Source: Parietaria judaica
Taxonomy: Eukaryota; Streptophyta; Magnoliopsida; Rosales; Urticaceae
Direction of reading: 5' to 3'
NCBI GenBank assembly: GCA_954871525.1
Contig: OX940864.1
Location: 25,910,001 to 25,974,000 of the forward strand
Length of the DNA: 64,000 nucleotides
Below the pieces are notes generated by a model, which was given only the letters and a program-made list of their open reading frames with translations, did not search any database and was not told the origin of the DNA. Below, piece by piece: positions 32,693 to 44,923 of this stretch. How positions within the stretch are numbered: position 1 is the first letter of the stretch; each line of letters begins with the position of its first letter. The translations under genes and the position numbers were made by a program.

Positions 32693-35600
32693 ATGTCGGT
32701 CGAGAGATCGTTCGAGGCTTGGGAGGAGGTTCAACGCCATGGCCAGGACTTCGCGGACAGGCTCGCGCAAGGCTTCACGGGTCTGATTCAGTCAACGCAC
32801 ATCAACCCTCCTCCATTTCCGTGGCCGAATTCGCAGAGCTCGAAGCTCTTCGATCTCGAATTCCCGCTCCAGAGCTTCGGCAACAGGGATTTCGGGCTCA
32901 GCGTGGATACAAACCCGGGAATCAATGGGGTTACAGCGATTTTTGACATTGGTAATAAAATCGGGCAAGCCGGAGCAGATTTCGGGGAGTGCTTGCACGG
33001 GATGGTTCATCAATTCTTCAGGAGACTGCCCGTGCCGTTCCGGCAGGACGATGCTGTTATGGAGGCAGTGAGATTAGACGTGGAGAAGAGTAGGCAGAGA
33101 GGTGATATTGGTCTGACCGTTCGAGAAGAGTTGGGACCGCTGACGGAACGGTTGAGAGATTTCGGGTTTGTTTCCGATGACCGTGGTGGCGACGGAACGG
33201 CCGAGGAGGAAGTCGCCGGATTTACAGCAGGCCATCTCGCAAGACCTCAGGTAGTTATTTTTTCTTCAGTCATGGTCTAATTGAACTCTGAAACCTCAGT
33301 CAATAATGAGTCATGGTACTTACTATGTATAAACCAATGAAAATCAAAGCGGTGTGAGAGTTGACTTGTTTGCAGTTAAGCATTAGCGCAATACATTATA
33401 GGAGAAGTAAGATTACACAATCTTACAATACCCGAGTTCAAAATCTTTCAGTCATAGTGTAATTGAACTCTAAAACCTTAGTCAATTATGAGTCGCTTGT
33501 GATATTATTTATCGAGTAATGAGAATGAAAGCGTTGCAAGTGTGGACTTGTTTGCAATTGTAAATTAGTGCGAAATATTTTAGAAGTGAGATTGCACAAT
33601 CTTGCAAGATCCCAGGTCAAAATATTACAGTAATAATATCATTATTGAACTCTAATAAAACCCCAGATAATGATGAGTCATGATATTATGGATTGAGTAA
33701 TGAGAATGAGAGAGTTGTAAGAGTTCACTTGTTTGCAATGAGAAATTAGTGTGGAAAGGTATAGGAGAAGTGAGTTTACACAATCTTTCAAGACCACTGG
33801 TCAAAACCTTTCACGTAGTCCAATTGAACTCTAATAGTCTATATGTGTGTACGGGTTGGATCGGGCTGCCTGTGCTGTACCCCAATTTAACCCAATCTAA
33901 CCCGCTTGTTTTGGGGTAGGAAAAAAATATGCGCATTCCAATCCAATAATTTTTCGAAGTTCCAATCCGATCCAATTGAAGTTCGGGTGTGATTGGATTG
34001 GGCCTCAAGTTGCTGTGAGGCAGGCTTTCTGGTTGCTTTGGATCAGGCGGGCTCCGATAATTTCATGAAAATTTGAATCTCTAAAAGCTCTCTAAACTAT
34101 TTGATTCAATCGATAAAATAAACCATACAAAGTCCATACACCGAAAGTAAAGCCAAAGACATAAACTCATAATCCAAGGCGGAATCATTTTTTTTTAATA
34201 AATGTCGCCGCATCGGGCTTTCCCGGTCCCGAGCTTTTGGACCCCACCCCGGTCCTGTAGACTTTAATGGTTGACCCAATCCAACCCAAATTAGGACGGG
34301 TCGGATTTGGGCTGGTTGAGTTAAGCCGTGCCCAACTGATATGGTTTGGGCCGTTGGGTAGGACCAGAAATGCCAAAACCTATCTAAAAACCTCAGCCAT
34401 GATGAGTCATGATATTATGTATCAACCTATGAGAATGAAAGTGTCGTAAGAGTTAGATTTTGTGTGCAACTAGAAATTAGAGCGATGTTTATAGGAGAAA
34501 TGGGATTACATAAACTTTTGTGAAACTGCTTAGTCAACCTGTTGATTAGCTGATCTCTAATTGTTAATATATTTATGATATACAGGGCGTCCTCAATGTC
34601 ACATCAACTTATGATAGTAGAACGCGTGAAGTGGAAAGCTCTCTAGCTGCAAGAGGAGATCTGTGGAGAGTAGAAGCGTCCCACAATAGCTCGACTTCCA
34701 GAAACAACAATTCATCGCTCTTCCTTGTCCAGCTCGGACCGGTGCTCTATGTTCGACATTCAACCCTTCTTTTACCTCTGCATTTGTCAAAGCAACATTT
34801 GCTTTGGTATGGTTATGATAGAAAGGTATGGTCACTACTTCCTTGTTGAATCTTTTAATTTTACAAGATTGTGCTAGTTACTAATTTTTACTCCTAACGT
34901 GTATATGTAAACAAAAAAGACACACACACACAGTAACACTCTATGAGCTATACGATAAGCCTTTACTCCTCTATGGGCATAGAGGAAAGGGAAAAGACAG
35001 AATCAATCTTTCCTTAAGCGTTTTTAGGTCTTTAATGATTAAGTCTGATTAGGTTTAATGAAACTAATATATGCACCAACATGGAGCTGCTGTAGGTTAT
35101 GTTTTGTTTGCTTTGGGTGTTGACTCCTCAAGACATAGGGGAATTTCGCCTTCCTCTCGAAGTAAAGGCGGCGTTTTGGTTGTTTTGGAATAAAGTTCCC
35201 GGGATTCCTCACCTTGTGTTTCGTGTTCGGAAGCTATAGCTATATCATCCCTAGACTTTGTTCGATGCCGAAGTGTGCTATTAGGCATTTCCTTTGAAAT
35301 CCGTCAAAGAAGCATTATAGCTATTAGGCATTTTTATTAAGTAGTGAACTTTAGCATTCTAAATCTTTTGCAGTTAACATGGTATAATAATTTGCTTATC
35401 TTGATCCTCATAATTTTTTTATTCATTCTCAGAATGGATTGCATTCTATTTGCCCGGCCGTGTGGTCAAAACATAGACGATGGCTCCTAATGTCAATGCT
35501 CTGTCTCAATCCTCTTACTTGTGTAAGTTGATTACTTCGACCCTATAATTTCAATCCATAGAGCTGAATCACACATTAATTTTTTTCAAAAAATTTATTA

Positions 35601-38382
35601 GGTAGGAAATTCTTTCGGATGTAATTTCCTACATTAGAAATATTGTTGTTTGTAATGATTTACATGTTTCATTTTGTTTCTCTTTAAACAGTCGTTTGTT
35701 GACTTACAATTTCCAAATGGGCAATTCACATACGTCTCTGGTGAGGGGCTAAGTACGAGCGCTTTCCTGCCTATTTGCGGAGGCCTTTTACAAGCTCAAG
35801 GTCAATATCCTGGAGAAATGAGATTCAGCTTCTCTTGCAAGGTTCGCAAGCTAAATTTATTCTATTCATAAAGTTTAACTATAGCTCTCACAATTTTCTT
35901 ATTTCTTTCTAAGTTAAGAATGTTTGGTAAGAGGAGTTTATGGAAGGAAAAGGATAAATGGATTTGAGATCCTTAAGAGAGAGTGAATGATAAGCCATCG
36001 GTCCTAACAAACCAACTATAGAAGAGAAAAGTAGTCATTTAGTAATTAGTATTTTGTCTATGTCCTCTTAAGTCTTATATTATTATGTTTTTTAGTATTA
36101 AGTGGGGTTATTTACAGAATTAGCAATAACTAAGAGAAAAGAAAACCCTTAATCTCTTATCATGGTCTAGAGCTTTGCGAGTGGCATGTTTTGTTTTGTC
36201 AATTGACTCAAGATATCATTTGCAGATTTGTCGGTGTTCTTATAGGCGGTCAGTTTTGATTATTTTTTCGTGAAATTAACTATCTGGGACTTCGTCTCAT
36301 TGGTGAATTTCCGTTGGCTTATGTGTATGGATGGTGTATCGAATCTGGGTTCTTCAAAATTTCTTGCTTTAAAATCTTTAGTCCTCACAAACTTTGGATT
36401 ACTCCAAACTGCCGTGGTTGTGGGAAAAGAGTGGAGTAATTTATTAAAGCATCATATATTGTTCATTCTATATTCATTAAATCTGCTAGTTTATATCATA
36501 AATTTCATTTTTATTCCCTTCCCATCTTTATACCGAAACAGGATGATGGATTTTCCCTGTCTTTCCTTTCTTTCCTACCAAACAACACAAGCAAACAATC
36601 TTCTCTCCTCTCTCTTGTTCCCGCTACCTCCTTCCTTCTGAATTAAATAAAACTCGAACCAGTTCTCTTTATGTTTAGAAACTGAAAAGTTTTCTGTTTA
36701 AATATCGGAATAGAATAAATTGGGAACTCGGATCACACCGATGGTACAGTGGCCAGACAAGTCTTTCACATTTGGCGTCACACAAGCTCTGGCATGGAAG
36801 AGATCTGGTCTCTTGGAGAAACCGACAGTCCAATTCAGGTTAGCCTCATGAGTTCCTCTATGTAAATCGGCTTTTGTTATTTCTCGGAATATTATTAACT
36901 GAAAATAATCATAGGGTATATACAAGTGAAGACTAACTTATTTTAAAAAATAGAATTTAAAATGAACTGTTGCAGTACATTCTTTTTTTATTAATGACAT
37001 TCTCATTTCCTCGGTGCATACCTCACATGTTGCAATTTGATTAATTTTGAGAAGCTCTTTTTGTTGTTGTTGTTGTTATTGTTTAGGATAAGGAAACGCC
37101 TTAGAGATATTATTGTAGTTAAAAAGGGCTAGTGCTGGGATCTGCATTTGTAACCTGAAATATTTCTGGGCCAAAATTTCTTTTGAACTGTAATTATTTT
37201 TTAATGTAAATTACTTAAAAATAATAATATAAAAATAGCATGTTATATCTACCGTTATGCTTGTTGTCAGTATTTTGACAACCAAGATGACATTTCTCGT
37301 GCATGTGAACTGAAACCATGCTTTTCAGTCCAATTTACATTATCCTTATTTAAAATTTACTGTCGGTTAGTTTAATGCCGACTTTCGGCGGAAGCAACCC
37401 TGGAGTGCGGGCGGAGCTTATCCATTCGGTGCAGGAGAATCTGAACTTAATATGTGGCTGGTCTCTAGCAACACATCCTTCTGCATATGCCTCAGTTTCT
37501 GTAAGTCATCGACAAACCAATTTGCGATTCGGAATTGTATTTTCACCTCAACTTTCTTACATACGCAATGTTTAGAAATAAGTAGAGCTATTTAATTAAG
37601 TTATTTAGGTTTTGGTTTTGTCATTTATATTAGTTTATTAATTTTATTTAAATAATGTTTAGGGTTTGATTAGTTGTACTTTAGTTTTTCGGGGTTTATT
37701 TTGGTCCGGCCCATTAGAGTCTAAAAATTAATCTATTCAAGAGATCTTAAGTTAAAGAATGAGGTAGCCAATAATCATTCACAAAGTTCAATCTCTTTCA
37801 ATAGCGTGGAGATTGGTCTCGGTGAAGGTTTGTCAACGCTCCCGTTCCGTGAATCTATTTTGGGTTGTGTCAAATTTATTTTAGTATACTCTAAAATTTA
37901 AACATTAACTCTCATATTTTAGTTTTAAAAGCATTATGATTAGAGCAATTTGCAGCAATCCCCTCAACTATATTCATTAGTGCTCTTTGCGCCCTGAGAT
38001 TTTTGTTTGTGGTGCACTTTGTACCCTGAAAACCCTTGTTAGAGAGGTCTTCTGCACTAAAATTAAAATTCGCGAGACAAACTACAGTAAAAAGACTATT
38101 TAAAGGGTTAAAATGCACCTACAAACAAATGCGAGGGCGGATTATGCAGTTTCTCTTAAGATACAAAAAAAATCTCGAAAGGAAAACATAGTAGTAGAAT
38201 TCGATAGCTCGTACAAAATTAAGTTTACTTAATTTTATCTTTATGTGTTTAATCAGATTGGCAGGTCGAAGTGGAACGGAAATGTGGGGAACTCCGGGAT
38301 TGTTGTGAGAGTGGATACTCCTCTTAGCAGCGTCGGCCGACCGTCGTATTCTGTTCAGCTAAACAGTGGCGTCGAGTTCTAA
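32693..38382 (+). CDS. Conserved plant protein of unknown function, beta-rich C-terminal half, seven exons
   Basis: The exons are 32693-33250, 34586-34825, 35433-35522, 35692-35841, 36714-36838, 37371-37500 and 38257-38382. All junctions are GT-AG and in phase, giving 472 residues. The N-terminus (MSVERSFEAWEEVQRHGQDF) is helical and lacks an obvious targeting peptide. Residues 60-150 hold Gly/Phe-rich segments, and 170-186 are acidic. From about residue 190 the protein alternates polar and hydrophobic residues in short strands (for example LFLVQLGPVLYVRHSTLLLP, FVDLQFPNGQFTYVSGEG, MRFSFSCK). It ends in YSVQLNSGVEF, with a C-terminal Phe. That pattern suggests a beta-barrel, such as an outer-envelope or outer-membrane protein of an organelle; this is inference. 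I cannot name the family. The long intron 1 (1335 bp) contains about four tandem repeat units and an insertion. Confidence 0.85.
33265..34520 (+). repeat. About four tandem units of ~180 bp in intron 1, the fourth interrupted
   Basis: Units starting near 33269, 33450, 33630 and 33810 share TTGAACTCTAA, TGAGTCATGATATTAT, GAGAATGAAAG, ACTTGTTTGCAA and AGGAGAAGTGAGATTACACA. The fourth is split at about 33840-34385 by a segment rich in GGGTTGG/CCAATCC words, which looks like a hAT-type insertion without clear ends. Confidence 0.7.
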
Positions 38383-38443
38383 ACTGTACTGTAACAAGTG
38401 TAAATACACAGTGACAAGCTATTCCATGTGAATATTCCGTCCT

Positions 38444-38900
38444 TATCTTAAGGGGTTAATGACGGCGAAAATACCTAAAGTTTGGTCAAAGAACTCCTCG
38501 TGTACCCAAAGTTTAAAAGTGGTGGTAAAAATACCCAAAGTCGCATTTGGGGAGTTGACTACTCCATTCTCGTAACGTCGTTAACTTACCCGTTAATTCT
38601 GGCCACGCGGGCAAACGTTGGTTGTTGACATAACATTTTTTGCCAAATGGATGAGTCCAAATAAGTCTTGTTTACGACAAAACAACAAATTAAACCCTTA
38701 ATTAATACTATTTAATACAACTAATTGAACTCGTAATGATTACACTCAGCAAAAAAAAAATGTTATGTGGTCAGGGTTAACGAGTAAGTTAACGGCATTA
38801 CGAGAATTAAGTGGTCAACTCCTCAAATGTGACTTTGGGTATTTTTACTACCACTTTTAAACTTTAAGTATACGAGGGGTGCTTTGACCCGTATCTTAAG
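38444..38900. mobile_element. Foldback MITE, copy 3, just 3' of the beta-rich protein gene
   Basis: It starts GGGTTAATGACGG at 38453 and is flanked by the perfect 9-bp repeat TATCTTAAG (38444-38452 and 38892-38900), supporting a Mutator-type 9-bp duplication. The right end is shorter than in other copies. Its G-boxes are degraded (CACGCG, TATGTGG). It begins about 70 bases after the stop codon and may lie within the 3' UTR. Confidence 0.75.
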
Positions 38901-39020
38901 CCGTACAAATCTCCCCTTTTTGCACTCTAGGGAGTTCATATTCATTGTCGCTCTTGTTTTTTGTTTTAGGTTTTACGTTTTTACTTGTTTGAACAAGGAC
39001 TCTCTCTCTATACCTGAATC

Positions 39021-39070
<50 letters not shown>

Positions 39071-39075
<5 letters not shown>

Positions 39076-39782
39076 GTGTGCAAAAAAAAACCAACCCAAC
39101 AATTTAACCCAACCCAATTGAACCCAACCCCAATCAAACCCAACCCAATTAACCCAATAGTTATCGGGTTGGGTTGGGTTCAACCCGAATAAATAGTCGG
39201 GTTGGGGTTGGGCTAAATGCATTGGGTTGGGCCGGCCCAATTGACCCAATCAAGATTTTTTTTCAAATAATTAATTAATTTTTTAAAATATATTTTTGTA
39301 GTTTAAACGTTAAATAAGTAAAAGCAAACAACAAATAAATAAAAAAAATGTATTTCTAGAGTCTCATTTTTATTTTTAGTCATTATTTAATGTCTATGAC
39401 CATGTTTCTAGTATACGATTACGATCACATTTCTAGTTTAGTTTACGATATGTTCCGTACTTGTGTTATTTAATGTTTAAGACTATAATAACGTTAAATT
39501 TTTGAATTTGGTGTTTACAGACAATAATATGAAATTTCTATTTATTGATCGACGGTTTAAATTTAAGTGTTATTCGGTAAAATATTTATATATATTTTTT
39601 AAAGTTTAGTTCAGGCCAATAACCCAACCCAACCCAACCCAACCCAGAGTTTTTCGGGTTGGGTTGGATTGGGTCTTCAAAAATTTTGGGTCGGATTGGG
39701 TTATTTTTTCCAAACCCAATATGATCGGGTCGGGTTCATGTTTTACCTCGGGTCGACCCAATCCAACCCATGCACACCCCTA
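39071..39782. mobile_element. hAT-like MITE, 712 bp, inside an AT microsatellite
   Basis: The ends are TAGGGGTGTGCA and TGCACACCCCTA. Both flanks read TATATATA, consistent with an 8-bp duplication but uninformative because the target is an (AT)n run. The arms hold many GGGTTGGG/CCCAACCC words. No transposase frame is present. Confidence 0.75.
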
Positions 39783-41290
39783 TATATATATATATATTTT
39801 TCTCTATAAATATATTTTTTCGTTTGTGAAAAAAAATGTGGTAAGTTGACACTAAAAATTATGATTTATAAACTCCCAATAATATTAAAAAAATACCAGG
39901 CGTGGGTAATTAAGTTTATTTCATCAACTTCCTGACTTGTTTATACTTTATATTTTCACCTGTTTTTACTAAGTTGAAATGTAGTTTTCTAAAGATAAAT
40001 TGATGATACAATAATAATGTAACATTACCGAGATATCTTTATTATATATATATATATATTTTATATTTTAAAAAATTTCCATCTAACGTCATCACTTTTG
40101 AGCGAAATGGGATCATAGTGGAGAGCCATTTCTGCAATAGATAATCTGACCAGAAGAAGATTAGGTAATGAGTCTTAATTAATTATGCAAGTGACGAGGT
40201 ATTAATGAGTTCACAGTGGCACACACCAAATTGCTGAAACGACAAACTGACCAAACGATATATATACGTCTTTCTTTCAAGTTTCAACACATGCTTCTTA
40301 TCCACTACATCTTGTCCTTCTCAAAGTTTGTGCTTATAAATTTTTGGAAAATCTGCTTTTTATACCTTCAATTTTCAATCTTACCAAAAATATTCTTCAA
40401 GTTTAAAACATTAAAATACCCTCAATCATACTTTACTTTTCTTTTTATACCCTCTTACGAATATAATTTTAAAATACCCAAAACTACCTCTTAGAGGGAA
40501 TGAGAGACAGGAACATATTCTTAATTTTTTTTACTTAATCAATTAAAAAAGGAAATAAGGGTAAAATTATTAAATTATACATTAAGGGAAAACTTTAGTT
40601 CTTAAAATTTGAGGGTAGAATTTTATTAAAAGTAAAAATTAAGAGTATAAAAAAGTAAATTCAAAGAAAATACAGCTCTATTACCCTTTTGTCACAATAC
40701 CAAGTTTGGTTTTTTGTCACTGTCACGTGAAGTCATACATAAGGTTTCGTGAAGGCTTGTGTTACGATTTTAGGGCTAGTGTATAGCAATCTCATTAAAG
40801 TCGAAAAATTTGTGGGTTTTTTTTTTTCTCTTTCAAATATTTATTTTATTAATTGATACATTATGAGTATTATTAATTTTGTGTTTTTATCTAGCTTATC
40901 ACTTTTATAAACATAATGTAGCTCTTTTTATTTTTATTTTTATTTATCTTTATATAGCAAAAATCCCTTCACGTTATTGAGTTTGTAAACACGTGCCAAC
41001 AAAACCCGTGATTCTCTTGTGGGATGTTTCACTAGTAGCAAAGCGTGTATTATCATTTATCACAAACTGCTCGTAAAATTATTTATATCGAAGATGGTAC
41101 AAGTAAATATAACTATTTTGTAAGATTTAAAAAAATTGATATTAATGTACCGATTTAATTTTAAAGACATTGCACAAAATATGTGAAATGTTTTAGAGAT
41201 CACTTACCACAAACTACCTACAAGTTTATCGAGGATGATGCAGATACATAATGTGATTTTTGTAAGATTTTAAAAAATCGATACCGATTG
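39783..41290. other. AT-rich intergenic DNA, no supported gene
   Basis: It contains several short AT and T runs and no recognisable coding segment or structured repeat apart from local AT-rich patches. Confidence 0.5.
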
Positions 41291-41870
41291 TGCCGATATG
41301 ATTTTATGAATATACCGCAAAACCGATGGGTATAACGTACACCGATGCTGAGGGAAACTCCCTTGATTTTTCGGGATATTCTCCTGGAATCCTCGTAGCG
41401 AAGTGTGGGCTTCGCCGGCAGGACTCCGTCGCAAAACTTTTAACTGAAGGTTCTTTTAAAGCTTCCGGAGAACAACGTCTCACTAAGCCGAACAAAAAAA
41501 GAGGGATCAGAAGTTAAGAAAATTCGCAAACTCTAGAGAGAGAGAGATGTCGAATTTTAGCTCTAGGGAGGTGTGTGAAATGTGTAGAATGAGCCTCCTA
41601 TTTATAGGCTCAATGTATAGCCAATTTGGGAAGCTTCCCTCCCTAAATTTTGAATTCTATTATGGGTAAATATAATTAATTCTCTCAAATCAATGGTCTA
41701 GATTTAATCTAGAAATATCCAATGGTTTAGATTAATTAGGGATTTAAATAAAGAAGACTTGGTAATCAATTAAGCAATCAATCAACCAATCAATTCCTTA
41801 TATACCATAATTTTTAATTATATATATATATACAATTCGAAAATCAATGCCTAGATCCAATGGTTGAAAT
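41291..41870 (-). repeat. LTR-like promoter segment
   Basis: On the - strand a TATA box (CTATAAATAG) lies at 41598-41607. A CT-rich leader (CTCTCTCTCTCTAGAG near 41540) and GC-richer sequence follow it, a layout typical of plant LTRs. A second copy, a primer-binding site and coding domains were not found. It could also be a host promoter. Confidence 0.35.
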
Positions 41871-42324
41871 TAGGGGTGAAAATTTTGTAACCGTTTCCCG
41901 GTTTTGTCCCGGTTCCAGTACCGGTCCCGGACCGATTTTTCAAAAAATCCGGGAAATTTAGCTTAAAACCGGTACCTAAAAAATATTTTCCGGTTTTTGA
42001 TACCGGTTCCGATTTTAAATACATGTCATTTTTAAGTTTTTAGTATGTCGTTTTTAGTGTAATATATATTTTTATTGTCATTTTTTATAGTACATGTAAT
42101 TTTTAATTACTAATTTTTCAAAAACTACATGTCATTTTTAAGTCAAACCCTTTTAGAACCGGGAAATTTAGAATTGGAATCGCGAAATTTGAATCAGAAC
42201 CGTTACCGGAACCGGAACCGGGAAATTTTTGAATCGGGAACCGTGACCAAAAAAATTTCCTGATTTTTCGGAATAGAGACAAAAAAAGTTAATTTCACGG
42301 TTCCCGATTTCGGTTTCACCCCTA
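41871..42324. mobile_element. hAT-like MITE, 454 bp
   Basis: The ends are TAGGGGTGAAA and TTTCACCCCTA. The flanks GTTGAAAT (41863-41870) and GGTGAAAT (42325-42332) match at seven of eight bases. The interior has CCGGTTCC/GGAACCGG words in inverted arrangement. It is non-coding. Confidence 0.75.
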
Positions 42325-42332
42325 GGTGAAAT

Positions 42333-42800
42333 TAATTTCATAACCAATCTAATGGACCATATTGATTCATGATAAAGTCAAATTTCCAAGCTTGGTCACC
42401 AAGCTACAAATCGATTTCTACCATGATCAATTCGAATTATATATGCCATATATACATGTTAATTAATTTTCAATCCGACAGTAAAGATTAAATCTTAAAC
42501 CGATCCAACAGATACAATTAATTTGCCAAATTCGAAAAACCCTAAGCCTGGTCACCAAGCTTTATATTTTGAATTTGGATTTGGGTAAAATCAATTATCT
42601 CAATCCAACGGTTGATCTTAAATCATATCCGATCTAATGGATTAAATTGATTTTAGGGATTTTCACTAATACCTAAACATAGGTACTTATGCCGCAATTT
42701 TCACATATAATTCCCATAATATCGATTACCACATTATAAATATATACCAAATGTATTTATTTAATTATAATATAAATCTATTAATTATTAATTAATTATC
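42333..42800. other. AT-rich spacer
   Basis: No gene is seen. The phrase TGGTCACCAAGCT occurs twice (near 42400 and 42550), which hints at a degenerate internal duplication. Confidence 0.45.
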
Positions 42801-42807
42801 AATAAGA

Positions 42808-43258
42808 ATACCCAAAGTTTGGTCAAAGAACCCCTCGTGTACCGAAAGTTTAAAAATGGTGGTAAAAATACCCAAAGTCGCATTTGGGGAGTTGACCACT
42901 CCATTCTCGTAACGCCGTTAACTTACCTGTTAACTTTGGCCACACGGATAAACGTGAGTTGCTGACATAAATATTTCTGCCACGTGGACGAGCCCACATC
43001 AGCCTCGTGTACGAGAAAACAACAAATTAAACCCCTAGCTAATACTATTTAATACAACGAATTGAACCCCTAATGATTACACTTAACAAAACAGATTTGT
43101 CTACGTGGCCAGAGTTAACAGGTAAGTTAACAATGTTACGAGAATGGAGTGGTCAACTCCCCAAATGCGACTTTGGGTATTTTTGCCACCACTTTTAAAC
43201 TTTGGATACACGAGGGGTTCTTTGACCAAACTTTGGGTATTTTTGCCATCATTAACCC
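42808..43258. mobile_element. Foldback MITE, copy 4 (left end truncated)
   Basis: It starts inside the family sequence at AATACCCAAAGTTTGG and ends CATCATTAACCC. Its arms are inverted as in the other copies. One intact CACGTG remains (CCACGTGGACGAG); the others are mutated. Confidence 0.7.
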
Positions 43259-44230
43259 TTAATAATTTAATCCAAATAATTAAATTATATTATAATTCAC
43301 TAATCTCAATATCGCACATTAAATTTTATGGTGCAACACCATCTTTAAAATTCGTGACATGTGATTTAATTTCATAGTTTACCTATGCCGATCAGAATCT
43401 TTGAAATGATCTAAATCACAAACCGTACGTCGAAACGTCTCGGTTACAAAAGAAAAGTTTCTTAGAATTAAATTTCCAACAAATTTCCAGTTGATAAAAA
43501 ATTCAAATTCTACTTTCTTTTATCAGTTAAATTTTCAATACCACACTTTAGTACTTTTGCCACGTTAAAAATAAAACGTCCAAAATCTGACACATACTTT
43601 AGTTTTATGAATCCTGAAAAAATGATTAAACATATCGAATGTTTAAATCACGTACATATCATCCGTTCCGCAACTATCTTGGGGACCATGGACTCGTATC
43701 ACTGAAGCTCCAACGAACTGCTAGTGGTTCGTCAAACCTCGGTGTTATTCCACTATAAACCCGAGGCTGCACTCTCTAGTGATACATTATATATTATTCC
43801 CTTTATAGCAAGGTGTCCATTGATACAATCAAATTAGGGTTATTGATCTTTCACTTGATGATCTACACACGAGCATGCGATTTTAACCGTTTTGCCTCTC
43901 ACTGCATTTTCATCCTCAACCGAGTTAGTAATATTGTGAGTAACCCACTTATGATTTCTATTCATAAGTTGCGCACGAGTACCTCTCACTTCTCACCACT
44001 AACAATCAGGCGAATCATCTTGACTCTGAAGAGAGCTATGTGATGTCCGTTTCTATGACCAAGCTACCCTCATCTGTTGACTATCATGTTCCCAAAATAG
44101 CAGCATTGGGAACGACAGTAAATGTGTTCTTTAATAGTTAAATCAAAGAACAATCAAGTCAACAGTCCAGGTTCGAGGTCACTCAGGACTTAGATCGAAT
44201 ATCAATTTGATCATCTACTAGTGACTCAAC
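43259..44230. other. Non-coding repetitive-looking DNA
   Basis: The sequence is moderately GC-rich from 43660 to 44220 and has no sustained open frame. It may be non-coding retroelement sequence linked to the LTR-like segment at 41291, but no domain or terminal structure supports this. Confidence 0.35.
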
Positions 44231-44510
44231 TCCAAGTTTTTGCCACGTGGACAAGCCCAATTAGGGGTTTAATTCGTTGTTTTATCGTAAACGAGGCTGA
44301 TGTGAGCTCATCCACGTGGCAAAAACTTGCTATGTCAGCAACCCACGTTTGTCCACGTGGCCATTGTTAACATGTAAGTTAACTGCACTACTAGAATGGA
44401 GTGGTCAATGCCACAAATGTGACTTTGGGTACTTTTGCCACTACTTTTAAACTTTGGATACACAAGGGGTTCTTTGACCAAACTTTGGGTATTTTTGCCG
44501 TTATTAACCC
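44231..44510. mobile_element. Foldback MITE, copy 5 (right-hand part only)
   Basis: Only the central and right parts of the family are present, ending TTATTAACCC. Three CACGTG words are intact. It lies about 415 bases upstream of the pectinesterase start codon, within its likely promoter. Confidence 0.7.
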
Positions 44511-44923
44511 TAATTTTTAAAACTAATTCGGTAGTACATTTTACAAATAATTTAGATATTTTGCCGCTAATAAGCTTAATCAAAATAGTGCCCTTCTTCT
44601 ACTGTTTCGCAACCATTGCTCTGCGTTTCCACTTTCTTCACCAAGTAAGAGAGAGAGAGAGCACTAAAAGTCTACAGTCCACTCCATTACAATTCTCACA
44701 ACTGCCAAAACCCATCTATCGCTTTCCAAATCCAAGCCAATTCCACTGCTCTGATCTGCTTCTTCTAACGGTCCGTGATCTCTCTCTCTCTCTCTAAATA
44801 TACTATACTTCTCGTGAATTTGCCTCCAAATTTGCCCATACCAATCCACACTAAAAACAGAAATCCCATTTTGCTAATCCAATTCACCGCATTAATCTCC
44901 ACCTCTATAAATTCTGGACCACA
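44511..44923 (+). promoter_or_regulatory. Proximal promoter and leader of the pectinesterase gene
   Basis: GA and CT repeats (44648-44660 and 44779-44795) and C-rich leader sequence precede the ATG at 44924. No clear TATA box is seen. Confidence 0.4.
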
